Shown one piece after another: positions 18,013 to 26,697 of a stretch of 64,000 nt of DNA (positions are counted from its first letter, which is position 1; each line of letters begins with the position of its first letter). The DNA is from Nesterenkonia alkaliphila (lineage in GTDB: Bacteria > Actinomycetota > Actinomycetes > Actinomycetales > Micrococcaceae): NCBI RefSeq assembly GCF_009758175.1, contig NZ_WRPM01000011.1, positions 23,862 through 87,861 on the forward strand, given 5' to 3'. The notes beneath the pieces are model-generated. The model was given only the letters and a program-made list of their open reading frames with translations. It was not told the DNA's origin and searched no databases. Made by a program: the position numbers and the translations under genes.

Positions 18013-19032
18013 CTATCCGTGATAACGAAGAACTGCGCAGCCCCAGGTGAAACCTGCGCCAATTCCGATCAGAGCGACGTGGTCGCCGGGCGTGAGTGCG
18101 GACTCGCTCCGCAAGTGCTGCAGGCCGAGAAGGGGGTCAGCCGCGCCAGTGTGTCCGATCTGAGCGCCGAACTGGCTGGTTGTGTCCGTGGGTGCGAGGC
18201 CGAGCGGCTCGAGGCACTGTCGGCGTAGCAGCGTCTCACCGAAATGCGGGACCGCCCATGCGCTGATACCGGCGTGGTCGACGCCAGCGTCGTTAAGGGC
18301 CTGGTCCACAGATCGTTGGAGTCCTTCGGCGTTTGCCTTCCAGAACGATTCGAGGCCATAGATGCGTGCGTAGTCGGCTGACCTGGCGCGCATGCTGAAC
18401 GGGAGCGGTTCTCGGTACTCCGGAAGATCTAGCGGAGCATTACCGCGATGCATCTGTTCGAAGCGTGAGTTCTGTGTCAGCGCGGTCGACAGCACCTGGA
18501 ACGGTCCAGCGGATCTCGAGAGAACGATGGCAGCGCCGGCATCACCGTACGCCAGGCCTGAGTCTGTGGCCCACCGGTCAAACAAGGGCAGACGCCACAC
18601 ATCTGATGCAGTGAGCAGGCCGTAGCCTTCGTTGTCGAGGCGCCTAGCGAGCAGGTCGATGCCGACGATGGAGCCGGCACACGTGTTGCGGATCTCGATA
18701 GCGAGAGCCTCGGGGAAGCCGAGCTCATTACCGATGTAGGCACCCCCGTTCCATGCCTCGAGGCCGGTATGGAGGGCGACTGCGTGAACGATGAGCTCCG
18801 GGCTCGCTTCTGCTGGGAACTCTGCGCCGTACTCTTCAAGTGCGACGCGGCCTGCACGAACCGCCATCACCGGAGCGGACTCCTCGGGCTGTCCCACGGC
18901 GGCGCTGACTTGTCGCGATTTCTCCAGTTCTTCATGGGCTAGACGCCCAGCTGTGACAGCGTCGACGGCTGTTTCAAGGGTGCTGGGCAGGTAGCTTCCG
19001 AGGCCTCCGATGTAGAGGCTGTCCCACCTCAT
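18013..19032 (-). CDS. KAS III-like acyltransferase (CerJ-like thiolase-fold enzyme)
   Basis: 339 residues from an ATG at 19032 that overlaps the cyclase stop. The thiolase-fold nucleophile is Cys118 in IRNTCAGSIVGIDLL. His263 (VPHFGETLL) matches the active-site His. Where chain-elongating KAS III enzymes have Asn (GNTSA), this protein has GHTGAADPLLGL, with His294 and Asp299. Replacement of that Asn, with a nearby Asp, is a feature I recall from CerJ-like enzymes that transfer acyl groups to hydroxyls instead of condensing them. It may therefore acylate the cyclitol. No acyl-carrier protein or acyl-activating enzyme is encoded nearby, so an acyl-CoA or housekeeping ACP would supply the group. 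Confidence 0.8.
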   Translation of the reverse strand: MRWDSLYIGGLGSYLPSTLETAVDAVTAGRLAHEELEKSRQVSAAVGQPEESAPVMAVRAGRVALEEYGAEFPAEASPELIVHAVALHTGLEAWNGGAYIGNELGFPEALAIEIRNTCAGSIVGIDLLARRLDNEGYGLLTASDVWRLPLFDRWATDSGLAYGDAGAAIVLSRSAGPFQVLSTALTQNSRFEQMHRGNAPLDLPEYREPLPFSMRARSADYARIYGLESFWKANAEGLQRSVDQALNDAGVDHAGISAWAVPHFGETLLRRQCLEPLGLAPTDTTSQFGAQIGHTGAADPLLGLQHLRSESALTPGDHVALIGIGAGFTWGCAVLRYHG

Positions 19033-20282
19033 ACCTTCAAGACCATGTCGTGCTCGGGCTCTGGCGCTGCGGCGATTTCTCCTGCTTTCATGCCGGCGGC
19101 CGTTCGCAGCGTGTGCAGAGCGTGCGCAACTTCGTCGGCGGACACGTCATTGGCGAACTCGTGATCGCCGATTCCGACGGGAAGCGGGATCCTCTGTTGT
19201 CCGCCGCGGTGACGCACTGTGTCGGCCAGAGCGACGTGGAGGACACCGGGCTCTTCGAGTGAACTGTTCCAAATGGGCAGGTCAAGAGCCTGCATCGTGG
19301 CGAGCACGTGGGCCAACTCGTGGCGCGTCATACGTCCGCGGCGGAACGACAGGACGCTGGACAGCGCCATGTCGATGCAGACAGCTTCCCCGTGAAGAAG
19401 CTCAGGCAGTGCCTTCATCTCCACGGTCGGGCTGAAGGTGTGGCCATAGTCGACGCACCGCTCCAGGTTTGCTTCCCACAGGTTGGGCTGGAGTTCTTCG
19501 AGCATCAGATGGATCGATGTTCCGATGATGTCGTCTGCCGCGTTTGCGAGGGCAGGGGTGCTGCCGACGAATCCATCGTCGAGGACGGCGCGTCCATACA
19601 TGTCCAGGAGCGACATCAGGCGGCGGGACTTGATGAGCGCGATCTTGAGGATCTCTGCCATACCGTTGGACAGGTGCCGTCGATTGAGTGAGCGCAGAAA
19701 GGAACGATCCACGTAGGTCACGGCCGGGGCGGCGTAGCTGCCGATCTTGTTCTTTCCCGTGCCGAAATTCACTCCCGTTTTCACACCGACGCCGGCGTCC
19801 ACGAGGCCGATCAATGTGGTCGGAATACGGATGTAGGGCGTGCTCCGGCGGTAGATGCTGGCGGCGAAGCCCACGATGTCGAGCAGTACCCCTCCACCGA
19901 TTGCGATGACGGGCTCGCTGCGCCGGTCGATCCCAGCCTCGGCCATCGTGCGGATCACCGAGTCGACGGAGTCCCAGTTTTTGACCATCTCGTGGGCCTC
20001 GAGGACGTGGTACGTGGCCTGCACGCCGTGGTGGGTGAAGTAGCCGCGGATCTGGTTTCCATGGAGCTGTTCGACGGTTTCGTCGATGACGATGAGTCGT
20101 CGCGAGTGCTCGGTGGCGGCGGGGATCGCACCGGCTGTGGCCAGTGTGGGGTTCGTGACGTCAAAGAGCGCTTGTGTGGCGACTACGTCGTACGTGACCT
20201 CGTGGACTGCTCGCACGGTCCAGCGGTCGACGCCGTCTCTGGTGGTCGATCGCGACAGTCCTTCTGAGTGATGTTCTGCCAT
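19029..20282 (-). CDS. Sugar phosphate cyclase, 2-epi-5-epi-valiolone synthase type
   Basis: 417 residues from the ATG at 20282, chosen because GGAG lies 6 bases upstream; the frame is open to 20333. It is a DHQ synthase-fold enzyme: NAD-binding GGG at 129-131 and the signature PTTLIGLVDAGVGVK at 154-168, then TGVNFGTGKNKIGSY. DHQ synthases read PTTLLAQVDSSVGGK at this place, whereas the GLVDAGVGVK pattern marks EEVS enzymes (AcbC, ValA, CetA). Zinc ligands are visible in MAEILK (Glu), DYGHTFSP (His) and LLHGEAVC (His). EEVS converts sedoheptulose 7-phosphate to 2-epi-5-epi-valiolone, the entry to C7-cyclitols. It is the first gene of a ten-gene operon. Confidence 0.92.
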   Translation of the reverse strand: MAEHHSEGLSRSTTRDGVDRWTVRAVHEVTYDVVATQALFDVTNPTLATAGAIPAATEHSRRLIVIDETVEQLHGNQIRGYFTHHGVQATYHVLEAHEMVKNWDSVDSVIRTMAEAGIDRRSEPVIAIGGGVLLDIVGFAASIYRRSTPYIRIPTTLIGLVDAGVGVKTGVNFGTGKNKIGSYAAPAVTYVDRSFLRSLNRRHLSNGMAEILKIALIKSRRLMSLLDMYGRAVLDDGFVGSTPALANAADDIIGTSIHLMLEELQPNLWEANLERCVDYGHTFSPTVEMKALPELLHGEAVCIDMALSSVLSFRRGRMTRHELAHVLATMQALDLPIWNSSLEEPGVLHVALADTVRHRGGQQRIPLPVGIGDHEFANDVSADEVAHALHTLRTAAGMKAGEIAAAPEPEHDMVLKV

Positions 20283-20556
20283 CTGGGTCTCCAAGTCTGT
20301 TGATGTTCGAGCTACGCCGCACGCCAGGGGCATGGGGTGCTCAGGCGCCGTAGTACGACGTCGCCGACAGTTGTCTACTCAGGGAGCGGGGTCCGGCTGG
20401 CGCAGGAACCTCCCGCCTGCACGAGGCTAACATCATTCGTGGGACGATCGCTACAGGAGTGTGACGATCCTGACCCTACGGCGGCATCACATACATCTCC
20501 AAGGAAGCGGCGTATGATTGTGTCGCTCGATGACATGCGATGAGAGGCGGTCCCTT
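20283..20556. promoter_or_regulatory. Divergent promoter region between the cyclitol operon and its TetR regulator
   Basis: About 270 bases separate the start of the cyclase operon (minus) from the TetR gene (plus). This arrangement usually means the regulator binds here and controls both directions. A repeated GACGATC word (20443 region and 20464 region, about 20 bases apart) is the only candidate operator element I can see. No strong promoter consensus is evident. Confidence 0.45.
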
Positions 20557-21168
20557 ATGGCCGGCGTACGCGGTCAAGGTAGACGGTTCGACACCCAGGC
20601 GGCGCTAGATGATGCGATGGAAGTCTTCTGGCGACACGGATATGAAGGCACCTCTATTTCCGACTTAACGCGAGCGATCGGGATTACGGCATCGAGTCTT
20701 TATGCAGCCTTTGAGGGCAAACGCCAGCTCTTTGATCAGGTTGTAGAACGCTACTTGAACACCAAGGGGCGATTCACTTCACTTGCCCTTGAGGAGGAGA
20801 AGGACTCTCTCTCTCTGATTCACCGACTGCTTTTTGAGGCAGCGAATGAGTATGCCGATAGAAGTGGGCCGGGGGGGTGCCTGATCGTCAGCGCTGCAAC
20901 CTGTGTAACGGATGCGAACCGCGATGTTGAAGAGAAACTCGAGGCGCATCGTCACTCAAATATCAGGCGCATTGAAGGTGTCTTGCGAACCGACCTCGAG
21001 GCAGGGCGAATTTCCGAAGCAGTTGATCCTGTGGCCGTCGCCGGCTTCGTCGGGACCGTATTGCAAGGTATGGCCCAACGGGGTCGCGATGGAGCTTCAG
21101 CCGATGAATTGCGCTCCACGGCTGAGATGACCTTCTCTCAAGTTGAGCACACCTTGCAACGTCCCTAA
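20557..21168 (+). CDS. TetR/AcrR-family transcriptional regulator
   Basis: 203 residues from an ATG at 20557 (GAGAGG upstream). The N-terminal DNA-binding helices are typical: a helix ending FDTQAALDDAMEVFWRHGYE, then GTSISDLTRAIGITASSLYAAF. The C-terminal ligand domain contains GPGGCLIVSAATCV, a GC-motif segment found in the AcrR/TetR_C subgroup that includes many efflux regulators. Base composition is lower in GC than the transfer genes. Divergent from the cyclitol operon, it probably represses it until a ligand, perhaps the product, binds. Confidence 0.9.
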   Translation: MAGVRGQGRRFDTQAALDDAMEVFWRHGYEGTSISDLTRAIGITASSLYAAFEGKRQLFDQVVERYLNTKGRFTSLALEEEKDSLSLIHRLLFEAANEYADRSGPGGCLIVSAATCVTDANRDVEEKLEAHRHSNIRRIEGVLRTDLEAGRISEAVDPVAVAGFVGTVLQGMAQRGRDGASADELRSTAEMTFSQVEHTLQRP

Positions 21169-21594
21169 CCTCTCACGGATCGGCCTGCTCAAGAACACAC
21201 GTTGCTCAGGCCGCCCTCCGCGGAACCGTGTGTCGCTATAGTCGACTCAAACCGATGCGGACTCAGTGCATCCACGAGCACTGTGAGCAAGCGAATGGTC
21301 CAGTAGCGCTGCCCCAGCGGCAGACACTGGTCGCTGCTGACTGCAGTGAGGTGGAATCGCGGACAACGCCATACATGCCAGGCACCCCGGGCGTGACGGC
21401 GTCAAGAGCGATGTGCAGATCGCTGTGGGTCCGTCGTGTCGACCGTTCACCTAGCTTCCGTTCCACTCATGCGCCCCCGAACGTCGCCTTATGGCGTCGG
21501 TTCCGTACTCGGTGGGCGCGCGCAACCAGGCCCGGACGGGCGTCTACATTCCTCCCGGTATTGCGCCCGAGGTGTGTTCTACGCGAGCGCTAAC
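21169..21594. other. Degraded sequence upstream of the IS5 scrap
   Basis: About 425 bases without a credible gene. Open frames here have no recognisable domain and abut the IS5 fragment, so this is probably decayed insertion-sequence DNA. I see no terminator or promoter that I would defend. Confidence 0.4.
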
Positions 21595-21753
21595 GAACAG
21601 GTCGTTCGAGTCATCGAGCGGTGCTTCAACCGGCTCAAACAATGGCGCGGCGTTGCGATGCGTTCAGACAAGCTCGCCCGCAACTACCGCGCAGCAATCT
21701 GCTTCGCCGCCACGCTGATCTGGATCAAGACCAACTTGATCAACACGCCTTAG
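21595..21753 (+). pseudogene. IS5-family transposase, C-terminal fragment
   Basis: 53 residues ending at a stop. The text VIERCFNRLKQWRGVAMR, SDKLARNYRA and LIWIKTNLI is the standard C-terminus of IS5-type (DDE) transposases, including the conserved final Glu region and the YREK-like K-A-Y spacing. The rest of the gene is missing. It ends 69 bases before the relaxase start, so an IS once inserted directly upstream of the relaxase. Confidence 0.75.
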
Positions 21754-21822
21754 TTGCACTCGGCCAGGACGACCGCCGTATCCAGCCGAATCCTGTGTAC
21801 TCGTTCGGCGTACCTGCAGAGC

Positions 21823-24800
21823 GTGACGGTCTCGATCAGGGTGATGACGGCTGGGCAGGGCTACCGGTACCTGCTCAACAGCGTCGTCGTGGGTGATGGG
21901 GACCGTGACGCCGCGACCGCGTTGACGAGGTACTACGAGCAGACAGGCACGCCTCCCGGACGCTGGTACGGGTCCGGCCTCGCAGGTCTCGAGCAGCCGA
22001 TCGAGCCGGGCACCGACGTGAGTGAGGCGCAGTTGAAACGTCTCCTCGGGCATGGGCAGGACCCCACCACCGGTGAGCAGCTTGGTCGGCCCTACCGGTC
22101 GTTCTCGACCGAGTCCGAGCGTGTCACGGCACGCCTGAAGGAACTGCCCGAGTCGCTTTCCGCCTCAGAGCGGGAGAAGCACGCGGCGCTGATCCAGGCA
22201 GAGGAAGCTGCGAAGCCCTCGGTGGCGCCGACGGCGGGCTTCGACTTGACGTTCTCGGTGCCAAAGTCGGTGTCGACGCTGTGGGCAGTCTCGGATGCGG
22301 GCACGCAGTCGCTGATTGCGCAGGCGCATCACGCGGCGATATCCGATGTGCTCGAGATCATCGAGCGCGATGTTGCGATGACTCGTGTCGGCGCGGCTGG
22401 TCCGAGGGGCGCGGTCGCGCAGGTCGAGGTGCGCGGTGTACTCGCCGCAGCGTACGACCACTACGACTCCAGGTCCTCGGACCCGCAGCTGCACACGCAT
22501 CTGGTGATCGCCAACCGGGTCCAGGCTGCCCGGGATGGGAAGTGGCGCACCCTGGACTCCCGCGCGCTGCATAACGCCGTCACCGGCCTTTCAGAGCACT
22601 ACAACGCCGTCTTGTCCGATCATCTCGTACGCGCGCTTGCCGCAAGGTGGGAGGCCAGGGAACGGGGCCCGGGACGGTCGACGGCGTGGGAGATCGCCGG
22701 TGTCCCGCAGGAGCTCATGGATGCCTTCTCCTCCCGCACCCGAGATATCGAGGACGCGAAGGAGCGCCTCGTCGAAGAGTATGTGGCCAAGCACGGGCGC
22801 CAGCCCTCGAAGAAGGTGCTGTGGCAGATCCGCCAACAGGCCACTCTCGAAACCCGCCCTGCCAAGGAGAGCCACTCGCTCGCCGACCTGACTAACCGAT
22901 GGCGACAGCGCGCGCAGCAGATGCTCGATCAGGATCCTGTCGCCTGGGCGACCAGCATGGTCGCAGAGGCCGAGGACGAACCCCTGTTGCGCACCGATGA
23001 TCTCCCGCAAGACACCATCAAGGAACTCGCGGACATGGTGATCGACGCGGTGGGTGATCGCCGCTCGACGTGGCGGCGATGGAACCTGCACGCCGAAGCG
23101 GTCCGTCAGTCGATGCCGTGGCGGTTCGCATCCGCCGAGGACCGCACCCAGATCGTCGGCCTCATCACCGACGCAGCCGAACGCGCCTCCCTCGCACTCA
23201 CCCCGCCGGAACTCGCCTCCACACCGACACGATTCCGTCGCAGCGATGGCTCGAGCGCATTCCGCCCCCGCCACGCGACCGTCTATTCCTCCGAGCACGT
23301 GCTCGCAGCCGAGGACCGTCTACTGACCGCCTCCCGCACCCGCACCGCACCGACGACGTCGCTAGCGCTCATTGAACACGCCGCCGCGACCCCACCCCGT
23401 CCCGACGGGCCAGTGCTCTCCCCGGATCAGGTCGAAGCCATCTCTCGCATCGGAGTCTCCGGACGGATCGTCGACACACTGATCGGCCCTGCAGGCGCGG
23501 GAAAGACCGCGACCATGCATGCGCTACGCCGGGCCTGGGAAGCCGAGCACGGCACCGGCTCCGTCATCGGCCTTGCCCCCTCGGCAGCGGCCGCAGCCGT
23601 GCTGGCCGAAGACCTGCAGATCAATACCGAGAACACAGCCAAGTGGCGCCACGAACACGCGCACGGCACCTGGAACCTGACGCCCGGCCAGCTGGTCATC
23701 GTCGATGAGGCAAGCCTCGCCGGGACCCTCGCCCTCGATGAGATCGCCACCCACGCAGCAGAGGTCGGAGCGAAACTCCTGCTGGTCGGCGACCCGCAGC
23801 AGCTCTCCGCTGTTGACGCCGGTGGCGCGCTCGGTCTCCTGGTCCGCGACCGCCCCGACGCACCCCGACTCGCGGAGCTGCACCGGTTCCGCCACGACTG
23901 GGAGAAGAAGGCTTCGCTGGCGTTGCGAACGGGTAAGACAGACGCGATCGATACCTACATCGGCCAGGACCGGGTCCATGGCGGCGACTACGAAAAGATC
24001 CTTGAACAGGCCTACCTCGCCTGGCGGACCGATCGGGACAACGGGAAGACCTCCCTGCTCATCGCCGAGACCCTCGAGACCGTCTCCGCGCTCAACGCCC
24101 GCGCCCGTTCTGACCGCATCGCCTCCGGTCACGTCACCGACGAACCTGGTGTGAGCCTCCATGACGGGAACCAGGCCTCCAAAGGTGACGTGGTGGTCAC
24201 GCGGAAGAACGACCGTCGGCTCGCGCTCGGCCGGGGGTGGGTGAAAAACGGTGACCGGTGGATTGTCACCGGCACTCGGGAGGACGGGTCCGTCACGGTT
24301 CGTCGAGAGCACTCGAAGTGGCGCACCGCCATGATTCTGCCTGCCGACTACGTCTCTGAGTATCTCGAGCTCGCCTACGCCACGACCGCGCACCGCGCTC
24401 AGGGCGCCACTGTCGATACGGCGCACGCAATCGTGCATTCCCCGGAGATGACAAGGGAGAGCCTGTACGTGTCGATGACCCGGGGCCGGAAAGCCAACCA
24501 CGTCTATGTCGCCCTCGACCAGGCCCACCTTGAGGAGCACCAGCTCCGTGAGGACCTCATGATGAGCGCCCGGTCCGTGCTCTACGGGATCCTGCAGCAC
24601 GAGGGCGCTGAGATCTCCGCACACGAGACGATCCTCCGCGAACACGAGGACGCCTCTTCGATCGGGCAACTTGTCGGCGAGTACGAGACCATCGCTGTCG
24701 AAGCCCAAACCCGCCGCTGGGTCACCTTGCTCGCCGAAGCCGGGCTCACCACCGAACAGCTCACCGGGCTCATTGATGCCGACAGCTTCGGTGTGCTCTC

Positions 24801-25344
24801 CGCCGAGCTGCGCCGCCTCGAAGCGGTCGGCCACAACGTCGACCAGCTCCTGGCCACCGTCACCCGCGCAGGTCGGCTCGACGACGTGGAGGACATCGGC
24901 TCGCTTCTGCGTTATCGCCTCACCCGGCTCGCCGACCGGTTTACCCCTGCACAGCCGGCCCGGCCCGGTCTCATCGCTGGACTCATCCCACGCGCCTACG
25001 GCACTCTCAACCCCGATGACCGGCAGGCCCTCGATGAGCGCGAAGACCTCATCGAACAGCGTGCCCGCGAACTCGTCACCCGAGCACGCAGCCAGCAGGA
25101 GCCCTGGATCCAGCAGCTGCCCGAGCCCCAAGACCTGGACCAAGAACACGCACTCGTCGTGGTCGCCGCCTACCGAGATCGCTGGCAGGTCACCGGGAGC
25201 GACCCTCTCGGGCCCGCCCCGGACGATGACACGCAGCGTCTCGACTATGAACGCGCCGCCACCCATCTGGCCACCTTCACCATCGACGACGAACACCAGG
25301 CCGGACGCGCGCGCACCGTGGACCGAGAAGGCCCGACCAGATAA
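21823..25344 (+). CDS. MobF-family conjugative relaxase/helicase (TraA-like)
   Basis: 1173 residues from a GTG at 21823 (MTVSIRVMTAG...); the frame is open 69 bases further, but only over the IS5 scrap junction. The N-terminal relaxase domain shows the tyrosine pair Y37-Y38 (LTRYYEQTG), FDLTFSVPKSVS, and the metal site DPQLHTHLVIANR. The C-terminal half is a RecD/TraI-like helicase: Walker A GPAGAGKTAT near residue 556, VIVDEASLAG, GDPQQLSAVDAGG, and the late motif YATTAHRAQGATVD. It would nick the origin of transfer and unwind the strand sent to the recipient. No nearby ribosome binding site is obvious. Its final 35 codons are duplicated in diverged form at 42044-42156. Confidence 0.93.
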   Translation: MTVSIRVMTAGQGYRYLLNSVVVGDGDRDAATALTRYYEQTGTPPGRWYGSGLAGLEQPIEPGTDVSEAQLKRLLGHGQDPTTGEQLGRPYRSFSTESERVTARLKELPESLSASEREKHAALIQAEEAAKPSVAPTAGFDLTFSVPKSVSTLWAVSDAGTQSLIAQAHHAAISDVLEIIERDVAMTRVGAAGPRGAVAQVEVRGVLAAAYDHYDSRSSDPQLHTHLVIANRVQAARDGKWRTLDSRALHNAVTGLSEHYNAVLSDHLVRALAARWEARERGPGRSTAWEIAGVPQELMDAFSSRTRDIEDAKERLVEEYVAKHGRQPSKKVLWQIRQQATLETRPAKESHSLADLTNRWRQRAQQMLDQDPVAWATSMVAEAEDEPLLRTDDLPQDTIKELADMVIDAVGDRRSTWRRWNLHAEAVRQSMPWRFASAEDRTQIVGLITDAAERASLALTPPELASTPTRFRRSDGSSAFRPRHATVYSSEHVLAAEDRLLTASRTRTAPTTSLALIEHAAATPPRPDGPVLSPDQVEAISRIGVSGRIVDTLIGPAGAGKTATMHALRRAWEAEHGTGSVIGLAPSAAAAAVLAEDLQINTENTAKWRHEHAHGTWNLTPGQLVIVDEASLAGTLALDEIATHAAEVGAKLLLVGDPQQLSAVDAGGALGLLVRDRPDAPRLAELHRFRHDWEKKASLALRTGKTDAIDTYIGQDRVHGGDYEKILEQAYLAWRTDRDNGKTSLLIAETLETVSALNARARSDRIASGHVTDEPGVSLHDGNQASKGDVVVTRKNDRRLALGRGWVKNGDRWIVTGTREDGSVTVRREHSKWRTAMILPADYVSEYLELAYATTAHRAQGATVDTAHAIVHSPEMTRESLYVSMTRGRKANHVYVALDQAHLEEHQLREDLMMSARSVLYGILQHEGAEISAHETILREHEDASSIGQLVGEYETIAVEAQTRRWVTLLAEAGLTTEQLTGLIDADSFGVLSAELRRLEAVGHNVDQLLATVTRAGRLDDVEDIGSLLRYRLTRLADRFTPAQPARPGLIAGLIPRAYGTLNPDDRQALDEREDLIEQRARELVTRARSQQEPWIQQLPEPQDLDQEHALVVVAAYRDRWQVTGSDPLGPAPDDDTQRLDYERAATHLATFTIDDEHQAGRARTVDREGPTR

Positions 25345-25365
25345 CCCACTTTCGATGTCGCACCG
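25232..25365 (+). repeat. Relaxase 3' end, copy A of a diverged direct repeat
   Basis: About 134 bases covering the last 37 codons of the relaxase and 21 bases past its stop match 42044-42176 at roughly 87 percent by eye, in the same orientation. The two copies bracket the IS block and the thiopeptide operon. The ISL3 remnant starts exactly where the similarity ends. Confidence 0.75.
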
Positions 25366-26400
25366 GGAAGACGTGGCGGCAGGACACCACGGCGGCTGCG
25401 GCGCCGCGGGCGAAGATCTCCCGCGGTGGGCTGAGCTGGGCGCTGACGGCGATCGTGGTCGACCATCTCACCGTCTCGCGTGCGGCCGCCGGTCTCGGCG
25501 TGTCCTGGCATACTGCGAACAGCGCGATCATCGCCGAGGGGAAGCGGCGTCTGATCGACGCTCCGGGCCGGTTCAACGGGGTCACCACGATCGGCGTCGA
25601 CGAGCACGTCTGGCGGCACACCTGGCTGGGTGACAAGTACGTCACGGTGATCATCGACCTCACCCGGCGCGGAAACCGGCCCCGCCAGGCTGCTGGACAT
25701 GGTCGAGGGGCGCTCGAAGGCTGTCTTTAAGCAGTGGCTCGCGGGTCGCCCGCAGGCGTGGCGGGACGGGATCGAGGTGGTCGCTATGGACGGGTTCACC
25801 GGGTTCAAGACCGCGACCGCGGAAGAACTGCCCGACGCGGTCCCCGTCATGGACCCGTTCCACGTCGTCCGCCTCGCCGGCGACGCACTGGACCGCTGTC
25901 GGCAACGCGTCCAGCAGGACACCCTCGGGCACCGCGGCAGAGCCGGCGACCCGCTCTACCGTGCCCGGCGCACCCTCCACACCGACGCCAGCCTGCTCAC
26001 CGACAAGCAGACCGCCCGTCTTGAGGCGGTGTTCGCCAGGGAAGAGCATGTCGAGGTCGAAGCGACTTGGGGCATCTATCAGCGCACCGTCGCCGCCTAC
26101 CGGGAACCCGACAAGAACAGGGCGAAGCAGCTGATGCGGGATGTGATCGACGCCATCAGCAGCGGCGTCCCCGCCGCGCTGATCGAGATCCGCAGACTCG
26201 GCCGCACCCTCAAGCAACGCGCCGTCGACGTGCTCGCGTTCTTCGACCGACCGGGCACCAGCAACAGCCCAACGGAGGCGATCAACGGGCGGCTCGAGCA
26301 CCTGCGCGGCTCCGCCCTTGGATTCCGCAACCTCACGAACTATGTCGCGAGATCGCTGCTCGAAGCCGGAGGATTCAGACCCCACCTACACCCTCTGTGA
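25366..26400 (+). pseudogene. ISL3-family transposase, truncated and frameshifted
   Basis: The reading starts abruptly after the relaxase repeat with WRQDTTAAAAPRAKIS and continues through the helix-turn-helix segment (VSRAAAGLGVSWHTANSAI) and GVDEHVWRH. The frame shifts near 25660-25690 and resumes as ARLLDMVEGRSKAVFKQWL. The catalytic core then reads VVAMDGFTGFKTA, DAVPVMDPFHVVRLA and a C-terminal SNSPTEAINGRLEHLRG with the final Glu. The N-terminal zinc-binding part is missing, so there are two lesions (5' truncation and frameshift) and the gene should be dead. Confidence 0.85.
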
Positions 26401-26697
26401 GTCTTGGTAGTGGCTAGTCTGGGACTGGCTGGCAGGGTAGGTACTGGTCGTTCCGTCCTGTGGTTGTGGCTCATACACCCTTTGGCCCAGTATTGGTGCC
26501 TCGCAGATGACATGTCCACCCACCAGGCGGTCGGCCGGTACCTGTCCGGCCCACCTCGGTAACTTAATCAGAAGGCTGTCCGCCTCAGACGGGCGTGACT
26601 CATCACAGAGCTGTTCCGAAGTGACCTCTTCCCGGATTGGGCACCGGCCCTCAGCGGCCATGACCATATGTCCCGATAGAGGAAGGCTGCGACCGCT
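26401..26697. other. Non-coding flank of the IS110 transposase gene
   Basis: About 300 bases between the ISL3 remnant and the IS110 gene. IS110 elements carry long non-coding ends (the bridge-RNA-bearing region in IS110/IS1111 relatives), so this probably includes the left end of that element. Exact ends cannot be set without a second copy. Confidence 0.45.
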
